Assembly: GCF_027744825.2 (NCBI RefSeq)
Contig: NC_071347.1
Location: 10,043,501-10,107,500 of the forward strand
DNA from: Synchiropus splendidus
Lineage: Eukaryota > Chordata > Actinopteri > Syngnathiformes > Callionymidae
DNA length: 64,000 bases
Reading direction: 5' to 3'
The translations under genes and the position numbers were made by a program. Positions within the stretch are counted from its first letter, which is position 1. Each line of letters starts with the position of its first letter. The notes beneath the pieces are model-generated. The model saw nothing but the letters and a program-made list of their open reading frames with translations. It ran no database searches and was not told the origin of the DNA. Below are positions 11,440 through 24,930 of the stretch, in pieces.

Positions 11440-13340
11440 AGCAAACACTCGAGACATTATAAATCAGAACGCTCTTTGCTAGCGGCTGGAATCACATTAG
11501 ATCGTCGGCACTTTCAGAGCAAACCGCGGAGCAAAACTCCATTACCTCCTGACACATCATGCAAATGAATCACAACATGGGGTGAAATGGAATTAAAGAC
11601 CCTTCTCTAATCAATGACAAGCCAGGATGAAAGCCTTTCTTGCATGGATCTGCCATCGGCAAACTTTAGGCCCCCTGAAAGCACACGCACACACCCGCGC
11701 TTTCACTTGGCATTGCCGCCTTGGCTGGATTCCCACTCGACTTTTCCCTATGACAAGCGAGGGCGCATTTGCGTGTGTGACAGGTGTCTCTTCATAACCC
11801 GCCGCCACCTTTGCATTTCGGAAAAAGGATGCGCTGTCATCAGGCGGATGGTGCCGGACTCAGGCTGCGAGGTGAAGGGAAAAGCTGTCTCCGCCGTCTC
11901 GCGTTGCGCTCGGCTCAGACAGATGCACGGGTCTGTGTAAATGACAGCCGGAGCCCGAGGACGTCTGCTGGCTGCCGCGCGGCCTGCTACAGCCTGCAGG
12001 TGAAGTGTCTGTGGCGCCATATGGAGCAGGGAAAATTAACAACGAGAGGAAATTCTCCGCAGCAGCGGGAGGTCTTGCTAGTCTCTCCTCCAAACAAAAT
12101 TTAAAGACGTAGAGAAACAAGAGAGGGGGAGTGATAAAATTAATGGGGTTCAACATTTTAACACAACACCGACGGCAATGTTTGCACAGAAAAACAAGAA
12201 TTCCCTTTACAGTTTAGTCACATTGCTCGGCTGCATTATAAATCAGCGGCCGGCTTAAGTAGTTTGACCCGTTCTATAAATGTACATTAACCCCGACGCC
12301 GCTCTCCCTCGCAGGTTCCCGCCGTCTGGTCCGGCCCACCATCCTGGCTGTGAGTGCAGGTGAGCAGCCTCGGTCCCCGGTGGCTCCTTATGCTGGCTGC
12401 CATCATTGCAGCGGCGCCCCCTGTGGAGCCTCTCTTGGTTTGGGTCATTGATTACAAAGAGCCTCCTGGTTTTGTCTGACAGATGTGAATCCATGCTATT
12501 TAATTTGGAGAGTTACCCTCAAAGGGACCACCATTAGCTATCCAATCTGACCACAAATAGTGTTCCATTAACCAAAGAGTTCGAGAAGCTCCAGTGGCGT
12601 GTCTCCTGACAGCATGGCGGACGCCCCGGCATATTACACTGAATGTTAAACGCTTGGTTGTTTAAACAAAAGGGAGATCTTACGTTAAAGGACGCCTTTG
12701 TTTTAGGGATGCATAAAGAGTCTCCTCAGCGGGATTCTTCAGGCATATTAGAGCCGAAACTGTCCTTGTTTAGTGTCTAAAGAGGGTGGGGTTGGTAGTT
12801 AAAATGTTAATAAGTGCAATTCAGTTTTAATTTAACAGCCCTCTGCATTCCTAATTACTCCACTAGCTGTGAATAAATGAGGAAGAGAGCTCATCTCCTG
12901 CCTGGCGCTTTCAACACAAAACACATTCTCGCAATTTCCGATATGGAGCTAAAGAGGGTTGTGAGAAATCTCGAATCTCTTCACGAACAAAGCGGCGCAC
13001 TACGAGAGTTTGGCTATTATTTTCTCAGTAGGTAGAGACCTTGGAATTTGAGTGGGAACCTGTGAGAGTTCTGTTTGTCGAGCAGGACGTCAAGTGTGCC
13101 TGGCGCTTAATAGGGAAGAAGCAAACATTCAAGGCGCTTAAAAGAGGTAATAGATGGAATCTAACGGTCATGAGATGTTCTTTTTCTCTCTCACGGCGTT
13201 CAACAACAGGAGCCACATCAGCGTGCAGCCAATAGAACTGTGCATAAATTACTTTATGTAATCATACAATGTAGATTAGCATGATAATGGTGGGTGTTAA
13301 TAGATGCCAGGAAGCAGGGAGTGACAGCACTATGGAATGA
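11440..13340. promoter_or_regulatory. CNE-like block E with orphan CpG island
   Basis: The most GC-rich non-genic part of the window, about 11,690-12,010, carries CpGs at island density. It has overlapping open frames on both strands but no recognisable protein. The rest of the block (12,250-13,340) looks like enhancer sequence, with TAATTA at 12,852-12,857 and runs of preserved CpG. It could hide a non-coding promoter. Confidence 0.4.
12315..12359 (+). other. Candidate 45-bp exon
   Basis: A strong acceptor (TCTCCCTCGCAG) and donor (GCAG|GTGAGC) bound 45 bases, a multiple of three. Two frames are open, for example SRRLVRPTILAVSA. It lies just downstream of the orphan CpG island, which would suit a lncRNA or an unknown small gene. 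No family is recognised. Confidence 0.15.
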
Positions 13341-14880
13341 GACTTGCTTGGGGCAGTGGGCTCAAACACACTTACACACAGCGTTTGGGAATAGCCGTTG
13401 AGCCTCTCTTGCCATCACCACAAATGTGAGTGACAGGAAGGAAAGCATCTACCCGGCCGCTGCCGAAGGCTGCGGCAGTGTTTCCATAAGACTAAAGGCT
13501 CCCGGTCTCTCCGGGACATCGATTCATTGTGAGTGAAGTGGTCCACTGTTGCATCCTCTGCTCCAGATTTGACGACATTTCAGCGAGTTGCTGGAGAGAG
13601 GATTCCAAATTTCACTTAAATACCAGCAAAATTGTGACTGACTTGACAGCTGCTCCAAATATTTGGATTGTTGAACGCAATGCATCATATGGTGAACATC
13701 AAACTTTACTTTTTGTGAGTTTTATTCAGTCAATAATTAATGAATTAATTCAGTTTAAAAACTTTTCTGAATGGTAAATTTGACTCAATGTAAAGCAGGT
13801 CAAGAGTGACAACCCTGGAACTATGTTAAAGTGATTCTTTGTGGTATTGTTGGATAAAACAAGAAGAAATAGTTGCATTAGAAAATAAATAAATAAAGGA
13901 GCTGAGCTGAAAAGCAAAAAAACGCATTAGTCATGCCTCAGTTATGGGTTCCATGAATACATTTTCTTTATGCAGGGCTGGACTCGGACCCAGTTTCAAG
14001 GGGCGCTATGTGGAGGACACCCTGGAAAGGTCATCCTTCTATTGCAGCACACATAGAAAACCATTCAAGTCCCATCCATGGTAAATGGACAGCTACGGGC
14101 AGACACAGACTTGACACGCTGGACCTTAGCTAGGGTCCTCCTTGAGGTGAGGCTGCAGCACCAACCACTTCCTCACCGCGCTGTCCACCCCGTGTCAGCA
14201 AGGAAGAAACAAAATAGCTACATTAAAGTCCACATTAAACATTATTGCTTTCAACAAAGTAGTTAATCAGACTATCCCAACCCCTGTGGAGACAAAGGAG
14301 GGTCCTTAAGACTAGATTGAACCTTAAGACCACTTATTCTCTTGAGCCCAGTGGGCGCCACAGGAAAGTCCCATTTCCATTCGTCCTCCAAAGCCTCACA
14401 CAGAGGGCGAGCATGTGTCTCCACAGCAGATTAATCGGATTCAGGAAGGATTTCATCCAACATGATCATACTGGAATGATCCCGCTTAGACAAGGGGCCA
14501 ACAGATCTGTGCTCATGCAAAAGTCGTTTCTAAGTCCTTAACCTTAGAGCTATGCACCTGGAAAGTAGCCAGCAGATGGAAGATACTGAAGTTCATAATG
14601 ATGTAGAACATGTGTGGACAACAGAAAATTAGAAGTTTGTGTGATCAGCTGCCCTCTGAATCAATAGGAAAGTTCCCAGGACACAGTTGCACTTGCAAGC
14701 AAAGTGATAGTTTTTGACATGGTCCTTATGTGCACGAAGAGCCAGAAATGGTCGCATAACATATAGATCTAATGCAAAGAGTGAGGTTCAATCCAGGCAA
14801 ATTCAGTCCACCTGCAAGCAGTAGCTTGAGTTGCTTATGGTGAATCAGAAATATCTATGTGTGAAAAGGTCAGTTTCACA
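13341..14880. other. Intergenic filler with a decayed dispersed repeat
   Basis: AT-rich DNA with no gene. The segment 14,022-14,192 is a degraded teleost repeat and is listed separately. Confidence 0.55.
14022..14192 (+). repeat. Decayed teleost dispersed repeat (ACCCTGGA...GGTC class)
   Basis: It starts ACCCTGGAAAGGTCATCC and passes through AACCATTCA and TACGGGCA. It then reaches GGACCTT...GTGAGGCTGCAGCACCAACCACTTCCTCACCGCG. This order matches the abundant fish repeat containing 'accctggacaggtcgccagtc' and 'gtgaggcgacagtgctaaccactgcaccaccgtg'. It is a strongly mutated, internally deleted copy recognised from memory of that repeat. Confidence 0.6.
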
Positions 14881-15850
14881 ATGTCATGTATGGCCTCTAA
14901 CACGCTCTCAGCTGGTGTGACACTTCCTCTGTCCAGGGCTGTGAAGCCCAGGAGCCGGCGCTGCTGACCTTCCGACAGCCCGGGCTGAGAGGAAAAACAT
15001 TCACGCGCAGATCTTTGGGGTCAACATCCCCATCCAAGCATTCCGAGGAGAGCTGAGTGAAAATTAATTAAAAACGTTTGTGTGCAGTGAATGACGGGCC
15101 GCTTTTGTTGGTACCCCGCATTGACTGAGGAGGCAGGACGGTCCCGAGTCCCTGGTGCGGGCGAACCCCAGGTGGCCTTCGCTATTGTTTGGCTGCCACG
15201 CTCCTACCTTATCAGCGGCTGCATATCAATGAAGCTGCTGTCTTGTTTGTGCAAATGGTAATTACAACATCCACATTTTTGTGCATTAAGACAATGACAC
15301 CTCCGTCAAACTGTAGATATTTCAGCAGACTTGGGGGAGTTGCTGTGCCCTGCTTAGCAAACAGAGCTTTGTTCTCCTCCAACAGTGGATTAGATTAAAC
15401 ACAAGTTGCGGATGATTGATATCCACGAACGATGCTTTTGGAACGACAGCCTCATTGATGTAGGAGCCGCTCTCTGATCTGCTCTCTCTCCTCGCTGAAA
15501 AGATTTAAAGTGCAAAAGCATTTAAGCAGGATGAAGCCCAGAGTTTAATGTGCTCCATCAATTCCATTCGCGCCACGCCGTAGCCTCCACATCTGTCCTG
15601 CGAGACCATCAGAGTAGTTTAGTGGCATGTTGCAGTGTAAAGGTGCAACGGAAGAGTCAGGTAGCAAGGGACAAAATAGTCTCGCCAACTCTCAGTTTTA
15701 ACTACCTGCGTTCCCTTTGGCCCACACTCATTAAATGCAGAATGCATTTGTCCTTGTAGCTTTTCACACACACACGCGCTTTCGATCAACTCTCCCACAC
15801 ACGTGCCAGCCGTGTTGTTCACAACTCAACACGTACGAAGGCAGCAGCCA
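14881..15850. promoter_or_regulatory. CNE-like block F
   Basis: Even composition, CpG-containing stretches at 14,950-15,060 and 15,095-15,170, and TTAATTAA at 15,065-15,072. No coding call is supportable. Confidence 0.35.
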
Positions 15851-17739
15851 TTAGGTGTAAATGGATGGTGTTCAGCCAAAGTCTCAGCTGAGCGACTGCT
15901 ACAGGACCAAAGCAAATGCAAAGGCCAACAGATCCATTAAACTCCATCTAGTAACACAGGAAGCCCCAGTCTGAAAAAAACCCCACAACATCAGTGTGAG
16001 CCTCAGCCAAAAAATATCAACCGGTAAAGGCACAAAGGGCAACACTCAGTACACAATGGATAATGGTTTACCTCAGAGCAGAACAATTCTGTCCTGAGAG
16101 CTCAGAGTCCATTTATATAATGTACACTAAAGCAGTTTAACACAATAAAAAAAGTTTTTTTTTATTTTTTTTAATGCAACTAATAACGTCCACATTTAAC
16201 TGATATATTATGCCTTTAAACATATTAACACTGATATTCTCAAGTTAAATTTACCAAATTTAAAGTCACATGTGACAGGAAGTATAGACAAAAAAACAGG
16301 TCAGGGAGAAGACAGGGACAACTATTGAGGATCATTGACCCTGTTAAAGGTGGACACAGGAGTGGATAGGTGAGACCAAGCTGATGACTCAAAACATTCC
16401 ACTCGCTTCGTCCAACATCAGTCGCACTACCGGATACAGTGTCTTTAAAACTTTTGTTTCGCCCTCATAATTAGCACATCCAAATATATATATATACTTC
16501 AGGCTGCAAGAATGTCCACAATGAGTACTGGTGACCCAAAAAATATATAAATAAATATTGTTAGTCAATACTAGTGCCTGTAAATTATTTTCTCAGTTAC
16601 TGAAATTTTCTTGAGGTGGGGCAACCGACCCTTTCTACAGCTGCGATACGTAGACCTTTTTCATTTACAGACTAAGATCAGCAGAACGCATCTGTTGCAG
16701 CTCGCAGTTAAAATACATCCATAACAAAGTAAAAAAAAACACTGAAGTTTGTTCATGGCACATTGCTTTCCTGGTGACGTCACTATTCAGCGACAATGTC
16801 ATTTTCCAAAGCTATTAACAGCAAGCTTTATATTGGAAGCAGAAAACAAACAAACAGCAAAGCGTATTTACATTAAAGTGCAGGCATTTATCGAACGCTT
16901 TCAAAACACTTCACATCTAAGAACGTAGCTAATGTTTTCGCTCGCGCTTCAATGTGAATATACTTTATATGCTGCTTGTTTGTGTGTTCAATACACATCT
17001 TGTTGGAAAAAGTTTTCCAAAAACACATTCAATAGTGACATCACTTCCGAATTTTTTATTTTTGTTATGTGTGTTCTTTTTTGTTGTCTGTAATTTAAAA
17101 AAGGTAAACATATCAGACGGGATCAGTTGTCAAATGACGACTAGCGCTGCCTCGAGAACATTTCAGTAGCCAAGAAAATAATTTACTGACAATGGTGCAA
17201 AAAAACCGAGGACACTGTGTGTGTTAAACAAACATGATAGATGAAGGAGAACTACTTGCTACTGACTGTGCTGCGCTGAAGGGTCATTTATTTATTGATG
17301 TTTCAACTGAAGAAAACATTCTCAAGATTCACAATAGCAATTACTTGTATTTATTAATTATATTTCATAACTTTAGCATTAACTTTAAGATTGATATTTC
17401 AAAACGAGTTGGGTAAATCCATTGTAGAAAACAGAAAACTGGAGTCCAGAAGCCTTTTAGAGAAATTAAAGAAATGTTCAAGGCCCTTTTTTTACATAGC
17501 TGATGTCCACATTGTCGGACAAAAGCAAAGCTAAATCAAACTGGTCCTTCGACCTGCAGCTCCTTGGCTCCAGAGTTCTGTTTGACTGGACTGAACAGGC
17601 CGAACTTTGAATTAAAAAGTGGAATACTTGCTTTAAATGGGTGTCCTCAACAGAGCTGCTCCAAAGAGCAGGGTTTTTTCTGTCCGACAACTAAATGGAA
17701 TAGTTGCAGACTTCAGTGCCGACAAACCGCTCTGAGGTC
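15851..17739. other. AT-rich intergenic filler
   Basis: AT-rich with a short (TA) run near 16,485 and several T-tracts. No gene, RNA or named mobile element is recognised. Confidence 0.6.
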
Positions 17740-19080
17740 AAAAGAGCTGTGCTGAGCTCAATCGCCACAATCAAGTGCTTCAATTACCACATTTGCTCCT
17801 TGTCTTGACCTTTCAATTAGTGTGGAACTGTAACAATCTGCCCGGCAAATAAAGTCATTCATCACAGAGCGCCCAAACCACCGGCCTGCTACTCTGAGCC
17901 ACCTCACCGGAGAAGAGGGCAGGCCGAGGTCAAATTAAAGTCTGGCCTCTGTAACTAGCCTCTTTAATATCCCCTGGTCAACGGGATAAGCTCCAATAGC
18001 TCCACAGTCATTACACATGCATTGCAACAAGCTACTAGGCATTAAGGTAACAGAGCTGCCAGGAAAACAAACATGACGGCACCGGGCCAGGCACGTCAGA
18101 GTTCATTCACCTGAGAGGCCGGACAAGCTATTGCCCTTATTCCGAGCTTCTCAGGCTGCATTTAAAAGTAAGTGAGAATAATGCAAGAGTAAGTAAGAAA
18201 CTAACATACAGATATACAGATGAGGGGGGCGACGGGAGGGGAGAGGGGGGCGGCTGAGATGGATCCTTCAGCTCAGTCATCGTCTCTCCTGCAGTGGTTA
18301 GAGTTGCCGGCAGAGGCGAAGCGAAGCAGTGATGATTTAATTATGATACCGGTTCATTCAGTCACAGAGGTTAGGTTTCCTGTCGGGGTGACCCGATACC
18401 AGGCAAGTCAGGTTTACATTTACACAAGCACATGTTGGAGCTAACATTTAATCTCCCTGTGAGGGCGTCCAGAGGGTGCGGGGTCTCCGGGGGGAAGGCG
18501 TCGCTCCGCTCCAGTCTCTGGTGCGTCTGGTTTATTCATGACAGATAACTTTCCTTCGTCCGGGCCACCGGCACCGGTTCCTCTCCTGCCAGACGAGCCG
18601 CTCTCAAAGAGGCGACTCAGCACTTCTAGACTTTGATTAATAGTCTGCACCTGAGAGGTGTAACTGTCATAAGTGACGCTTACTTAACCTCTCACGCCTC
18701 TAACAAGTCAATCACCGCTCTTCTCTTCTGCCTTGGATGTCTGGCTGTATTCTCAAACCACAATCAATACCTTTTAAACAAAGCGTGTTTTGGTTAATTA
18801 AGACAAGAGGCAGCATCAATCTGGAGCCATTATGCACCGCGGCCTTATGGTGTCTGACATTTAGTTGTGATTACACTCCTGTATTCTGTCACCAAAGTCA
18901 TTACACTGCTGTCATCACAACATGTTTGCTAGGCCTAGTTAGAGCGGCCAAATTTACCTTTGTGTTCTCGCTTCAGCGTGAGGATTAAACACAGGTGCCT
19001 TAAGCACCACAACAAGGCTCAGGCAGCCATCTTGGAATTAGAGAGTATTTGAACATCGTCCACGATCCTGTCAACCCGTC
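17740..19080. promoter_or_regulatory. CNE-like block G
   Basis: One of the most enhancer-like stretches. It has long non-repetitive sequence of balanced composition, TAATTA at 18,338-18,343, TTAATTAA at 18,794-18,801 and closely spaced CpG-bearing segments at 18,060-18,130 and 18,460-18,620. Open frames on both strands are incidental. Confidence 0.45.
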
Positions 19081-19124
19081 AATCATTATCTCATCATTAT
19101 TTTTTTTTTCTAGTATAAACCGAT

Positions 19125-19280
19125 GTAAATGGTAAATGGCTCTTGCTTATATAGCACTTTCCATGCTTATTCAGTAACCACAGGGCTTTACACTAAGTCA
19201 CCGATTCACACACTGAAGCAGTGGGCTGCAACACCACCTCTCAGACAAGGGCCGACCACGCTACCATCTGAGCTATGTCA
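19125..19280 (+). repeat. Teleost dispersed repeat (GGTAAATGG...TATATAGC class)
   Basis: It begins GTAAATGGTAAATGGCTC and passes TTATATAGCACTTTCCATG, GGGCTTTACACTA and TTCACACACTGA. It ends near CTACCATCTGAGCTATG. This order matches the very common fish repeat beginning 'tggtaaatgg' with 'tatatagcgctttac', 'cattcacacactg' and 'ctaccacctgagcca'. It is a moderately diverged copy. Confidence 0.75.
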
Positions 19281-20400
19281 CATTACATATAGTACATGGA
19301 ATGGAAATAAGAATAATGAAAATAAAAAATAAATAAATACTGTACATGAAAACACAATTACACATTTCAAAAAGAAATAAAGGAAAGTATTCTTTTGTAG
19401 CACGTCAAACTCTTCAAAGTAAATATGTTCGGACAACTATAACAATGTAACCACTGAATACGGTTTTGACAGGTACAGTCATTCAAGTAAATAAATACAT
19501 AAACAAAGATGGACCCCATGGTTTTTCACAGGTTGAGCTACCTCATGAGAACATTCTTTGTTGGCAAATACTTAAGCTTCTTGTTGGGATCAAATTTCAC
19601 AGTATTTTAATATCAATTCAATGTAATTTAATAATTATCAGTGAGGTCATTCCAAATTTATTTATGTAAAACCAAAACATACAACGTGAGTGGCTGCTCT
19701 GGATTGACATGTAATAATTTAGTTCTTATAACCACGGTGCATTGTGGATAAGGACTTAAACTGCATAATCCAACGTCAATCTGCTGCTGGTAACTGAATT
19801 ACATTCATATTCAATGCATTAGGCAATTCATACTAGTCGCCCCCAACCATGGATATATTTGAGCATGCATATGATGTAGTATATTGACTGTTGTGTACAT
19901 ATATATTTATTTTTCATGCTGAGTTAAATGCCTATATTGCAGTAGAAGTACATCCTCAAGATACTCTTTTTAATGGTAATTTTCTCTCCAGGATTAGAAG
20001 TGTATTTTGTTCAAACTACTGCCAGGCTTAACTACATGTCATTTTACAACCTTACAAAGGAGTTTCTCCAACACTGGGAGAGAGAGCTTTTTCCTCCCGG
20101 CCTGTTAAAAATACAGAAGCAAGCTTTCAGTTCAAGATTTTCAAACAAAATCAGTTTCAGCATTAAGACTACACTTCAGTTTGCAAACAACATGTGCACA
20201 TGACAATGAGTTGTACTTTAACCAGCAGCACAAAGGTAATTTATTCAGAAATAATGTGTAGATGGGCGTCATGTACACTCACAATCACAGTTTTATTTCT
20301 ACACTAAAATCCACAAAAGCAGGTCTTGTTTTATGTGCTTGAAAAAAACTGAAAACGCCACAACTCAAATATGAAAAAAATAACAATAATAAATGGAAGA
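19281..20400. other. AT-rich intergenic filler
   Basis: AT-rich sequence with A-rich stretches directly after the preceding repeat (19,310-19,385). Nothing else is recognised. Confidence 0.6.
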
Positions 20401-21560
20401 AAAATTATGCCATTTAATCCAGCACAACGCAGATCAGCGTTTTGCTTCCCTTTGTTCACTGTGATGCCTTCCTTCAGCCAACACTGCTTTTCTTCTCACC
20501 ACAGGAGCAGTTTTTTTCTTCTTTAATTAAACAGACAGATGAGAAAAATAATGTATTTGTTTGTATTTAAACAACTCCTCTTTGTGTGCGCGCAACAGCC
20601 AGGCAGACACGGGGAAAAGCCCAACAGGCCACCTGGTAGAATTATTTTCAGGGAAAGCAATCTCACGTTCGCTCCCCGGTGACCAGCGCAGCAGCACAAA
20701 CAATTTGGACGTAGCGGTCATTCTGTTTCAGCCGAGGCTCCATGTACATGAGGGGAAACACAAAACAAATTATGAAGCAGTAAACGGCCCCACATGCTGT
20801 AGCCAACACTGTCACACGCAGCGGAAACATCCCTCACATCTGCGGAGGCTGTGGGAGGCTAAATTATATCGTTGGTGTGAGTGATCAATTCCAGTGGATT
20901 AGTTAAAAGTGGAGGACAGAACAGCAACAAATCAGAGAGCTTCTCCTCAAACACAAGCATAAAGGCGGCGAGCAGCCGAGCATATAGATTTTCCAGGGGG
21001 CTCAATTGTGTGAGAAGTTGTTGGGCTTGCATTATTGACTTTCTCAGTATGGTGGAACTGTGGTAGTTAGGTGCCTTTTCCTCAACTCTAATTATGGTGT
21101 CATAAACAGCAGAGACCATTAATGAAACTCACTGCTGGCTTTACAGGAGCAGAGAGGATCAGGAGAGGCGAGGGACGGGCGGCGAGAAGAGGTTTTAGAG
21201 CCGCGCTGGTATCAATCACCGCAAACTACTCCTGTGTTGAGTGACGAGCACGAGAGCTGGTCAATAAGTCAGCAAACTGAGTGTAATGGAGACACGGTGG
21301 GGACAGCAGCCTTCGACCTGAGACAGCCAGTCATGTTCGCCGCCGCGCATCACGCAGGGAGAAAAGGCAGTACAAATCAATAACATGTCACAAGTGGCCT
21401 TCTACGTTAAATATTCTGCTTCCAAAGTTAACACTGACTGAGTCCTCGTAACGTTTGTGTTGGTGAATTTACTGCAAAAGGTGGAAAGAGTCTCTGTGAA
21501 ATTTGAGGGTCAGACAAGGGTCAACGCGAGTTAAGAGGTGACAAGACAGCGATCAATAAA
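20401..21560. promoter_or_regulatory. CNE-like block H
   Basis: Balanced composition with TTAATTAA at 20,523-20,530 and TAATTA at 21,089-21,094. CpG is retained at 20,590-20,700 and 21,160-21,260. Overlapping open frames on both strands show no protein-family resemblance. Confidence 0.35.
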
Positions 21561-22560
21561 AATGCAAAGGTAAGAAGCTGAAGGACAATAGCACAGATGG
21601 TTTTGGAAGTCATTTGAAATTTGTCAGTTAGACGTCTGTTTATTTGTAATTTAAAGGGACAGAAGGGATGTGGGAAGGAGCTATACAGTATATGGATGTA
21701 CTAGATCCCTTTACACCCAGACCAAGGCTTGTGGGGGTAAATAGGTCCGTAGCAAAGTAAGACTTTTGTTTCGTTGCATGTAGCATAGTCACAAAGCTTG
21801 ATGTCTCAGACCAAGGCAGGGGCCACATGCACTCATGAGGTCAGAGAAAAACTACAAAATAAATTGTACATTTTTTCATATTTTACACCTAATAGTACTA
21901 TACACATAACTCAACATATACGTTATATAATTACCCCTAATTGTACGTCTGATTTCCTGATAGCTATTAATAGCTATATTGAAAAGTGATTATTTTAAAC
22001 TTATAATTTAATTAGTAACACTGATTTTAACAGTATTTGCTGTCCCTTAAAATAAAAACCTTGTAATAAAGGCTTTGAATAGTTGGAGACTACCAATTTT
22101 CAATCTTTTCATCAAAAATTATATCAAATATTTAGTTAGATTTATATTTATATGAGACTACTTCTTCGGCTCTTCCAACTTTCGGCCTGCTCTAGCAGTC
22201 ACGGTACATTATGTGGGCCCTACTGTGAGTACCAGTAATTGCACACCAATGCTTTAAACTGGCATCTGGTCCACTGCCTGTTACCCTATACAACGGGGAC
22301 AAGCCACACTCCACTATGGTTTCTTTCTTAACCCAGACATACAGGTAGCGCGCGCTCTGTTTTCACACTGCTTAAGTAAATTTTCTTGTTCATACTTGAT
22401 CTTGATTTCAGAGAGTTTCTTCAGAAACGCCATTGAAGCATGTTGTTCTAAACTGTAATACAATATGTATAACAACAAACATCTCCTTTGTTTGAAAGTT
22501 GTTTGAAAAGTATGTTCCTAGTGCCTCCTTCCAGATGACTGGAAAAGCATACACATGCGT
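21561..22560. other. AT-rich intergenic filler
   Basis: AT-rich; no gene, RNA or repeat is identified. Confidence 0.6.
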
Positions 22561-23720
22561 GACGCAGTGAAGCCACTCGGAATTTCTTGAGCGCGAGGTA
22601 ATAAAATGTAATTACAACATGTTTTACTATTAACTTCAGGACAGCATCGTAAGAGCAAAGGCAATTTGGCGCTCCCTGTAAAAACGGAATCCAGCTCGAG
22701 TCACGGCTGAAGGAACAAGACGGTCCTTTATAGACCAGACCAGACAAACCCGCTCTATTCCGGGAACGAATCCATCTCAGACACATATTAGATAAATATT
22801 TATATACTATAAACTGTATCGATAAATCCCTCGGCGACAGGAGGCTATTCCAGTGCGTGTCAATAACAGATTTCACCAGCAGATAATCATTTTTCTCTCC
22901 ATGGCGGCGCTTGATATGACGTCGATATTTGCTGTCAGAGTTGATTTCACTGAGAGCAGTTAGAGCGAGCGCCGAGGAAAGGATACGGCTCTCGTCTATT
23001 CAGGTGCATTGATCGGTACGCGGTGTATGCAGGGGGGGAGAAGAGCCGCCTGTCATGTCCTATGTCTTATGTTGTGTTGCTGTATTAAGCTGGAGGGCCG
23101 GGTTGAAGGTCTACAGCTCCATTTGACCCACACTGTTCGAGAGGACACGAGGGAGTCCGGCCTTTTAATTGTCTCCACCGCACACAAGTAGCCATGACAC
23201 GCGGGAGGGAGGGGGGGGCGAGCAGCACTCAAATGGCAATTGCACTGCGGCACCGTGATACGATGAACATCCACAATCAGTCAGGATAAAGATCTCACCC
23301 TTGGCGGCATGAAAGGGGGAAGTGAGCCGCGCTGAGGAAAAATCAATACGGAGCCGCTCATTTTGGAGGGACATGTGTGTCACAGTCAATAGGAGTTAAT
23401 AGGCCGGGTTGTTTAGCGAAGACAAGCAGCTTGGGAGAGCGGCCCACTTTGACAGCTTAATACATACTGAATGGCAAGCTGGCTGCATCAAACAGTGGCC
23501 GCGGACACATCAAGACTGGAATGGAACCTGATGGGCTCAGGCAAAAGTTAATTATAGGAAAGAGCTGAAGGTCTTAGACACAGAAGTGCGGAATTACCCG
23601 TCCAGTAATGGGAACCGACGTAGGCAGCTGACCCGCTGCACGCTTATTTTCTCCTATCAACACTGACAGTAATACACACAGCACAGCAAAGTTTGTTTAA
23701 AGCTGCTGCACTGAAGCATC
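22561..23720. promoter_or_regulatory. CNE-like block I
   Basis: Even composition with TAATTA at 23,549-23,554 and CpG-bearing stretches at 22,890-23,110. The 142-codon minus-strand open frame that overlaps its left part (22,448-22,876) has no family resemblance and no splice context, so it is treated as incidental. Confidence 0.4.
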
Positions 23721-24440
23721 AGTGAAACACACATCTGGTTATTTGGGAGTAAAATCACACCTGCAGTCTTCATCAAGTGTATCCACCGTGAATGTGTGTT
23801 TGGATTTAGGAGCAATAAAGAAAAATAAAAACATTTTCACGTGTGCTTATGGATACCAAGGAGCCAAACAAAAATTTGGCTTGTCTATCTTAAGCATTAC
23901 ACTTTTACCGGCATTCAAAAATAATGAAAAAAAAACTGAGACTCATAAAAACAACAATAATCATCATCTGGTGCTCTATAAGAAGGCACCCAGTTTCATT
24001 AACTGAATCAAAAAGCTTTACACTGACATTTATCACTCCTTTGTTTCTACATAAAATTCAATTTGAACTTAAACGGTTTTCATGCTTTTATTCACCATCT
24101 TTACTTGGACACTTGTCACAGCTAACATTCACAAGACAGACCTCGGACAGATCCTTTTATTTTTGGGATACCGGCCTCCATGTCTTCGGACTAAATAAAG
24201 AGGAATTTGAATGTCGGTTCATGAATTCATCTGACTGTTTGCTGTGAGAACTGGAAGACCATACAAGAGCATGACACACATCAGGAAGGTAAGCAGTGCA
24301 TTGGAGGATCGCATCATCATAGTGCAGCAGCTCCCAACAAATTCTCATACTGTATAGTTAGTTCGAACGACAATAATGTTCAGCTGTTGGCAAATGAATG
24401 TTGTATATTGATCGTGAAGGTAACTCCCATGAAGCTTGTC
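23721..24440. other. Intergenic filler
   Basis: AT-rich. Open frames are low-complexity lysine/asparagine shadows of A-rich DNA. Nothing is recognised. Confidence 0.6.
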
Positions 24441-24930
24441 TTAAAAAATGCGTTACATCTTTAACAAAGCGAGACGGCGTTGTGCGTCGTGTGCTCTCCT
24501 CCGCATCTTGTGTCCCATCACTAATTATCAGCCATCAGACTCGTCACAGGTTAATTGGCCCGGAGGACATGTGGGCACAGCCAAATAAAAAAGGCCCGCT
24601 GCTTTCTCTTATCAGGACTGTTCAACAGATAATAACTTCATTAATTGAGGTCGGGTGGGTCACGGCGTTCTGTTTTATAAAGAAGAACTCTCATCTTAAT
24701 TAGTGCCCATCAAAAGCTAATGTGGATTAATGCTATCAAATTAATTAATAATCCAACAAGACGGCAGGTGACAGTGCGGATGAGATCACATGTTAATTTA
24801 CAATATGACAAAAAAGGGAAAGATGTCAAATCAATAAAAACCAAGGGTCAGTATGTTGCCCGCGAGATGTGTCTGTTAAATACCCTGGTGGTTTAATCCA
24901 TTGTCATGGCATCTAGATTCTGGCCTCTCT
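24441..24930. promoter_or_regulatory. CNE-like block J, homeodomain-site dense
   Basis: This short block contains repeated TTAATT cores, including TTAATTAATAATCC at 24,741-24,754. It also has several CTAATTATC/TTAATTGAG-type motifs at 24,520-24,730. It is a good candidate for a homeobox-regulated enhancer. Confidence 0.45.

Noticed and set aside
18113..18157. Minus-strand splice-bounded PEKLGIRAIACPASQ, vaguely like MAP2K5 PEHVLGRIAVA
   Set aside because: Spacing of the shared residues is wrong and the exon border does not fit, so chance is likely.
21781..21810. Minus-strand IKLCDYAT, like a kinase DFG-region VKLCDFGV
   Set aside because: An in-frame stop lies just upstream, there is no splice site, and DFG is not preserved.
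22448..22876. 142-codon minus-strand open frame
   Set aside because: No family resemblance; half lies in an enhancer-like block where stops are simply sparse.
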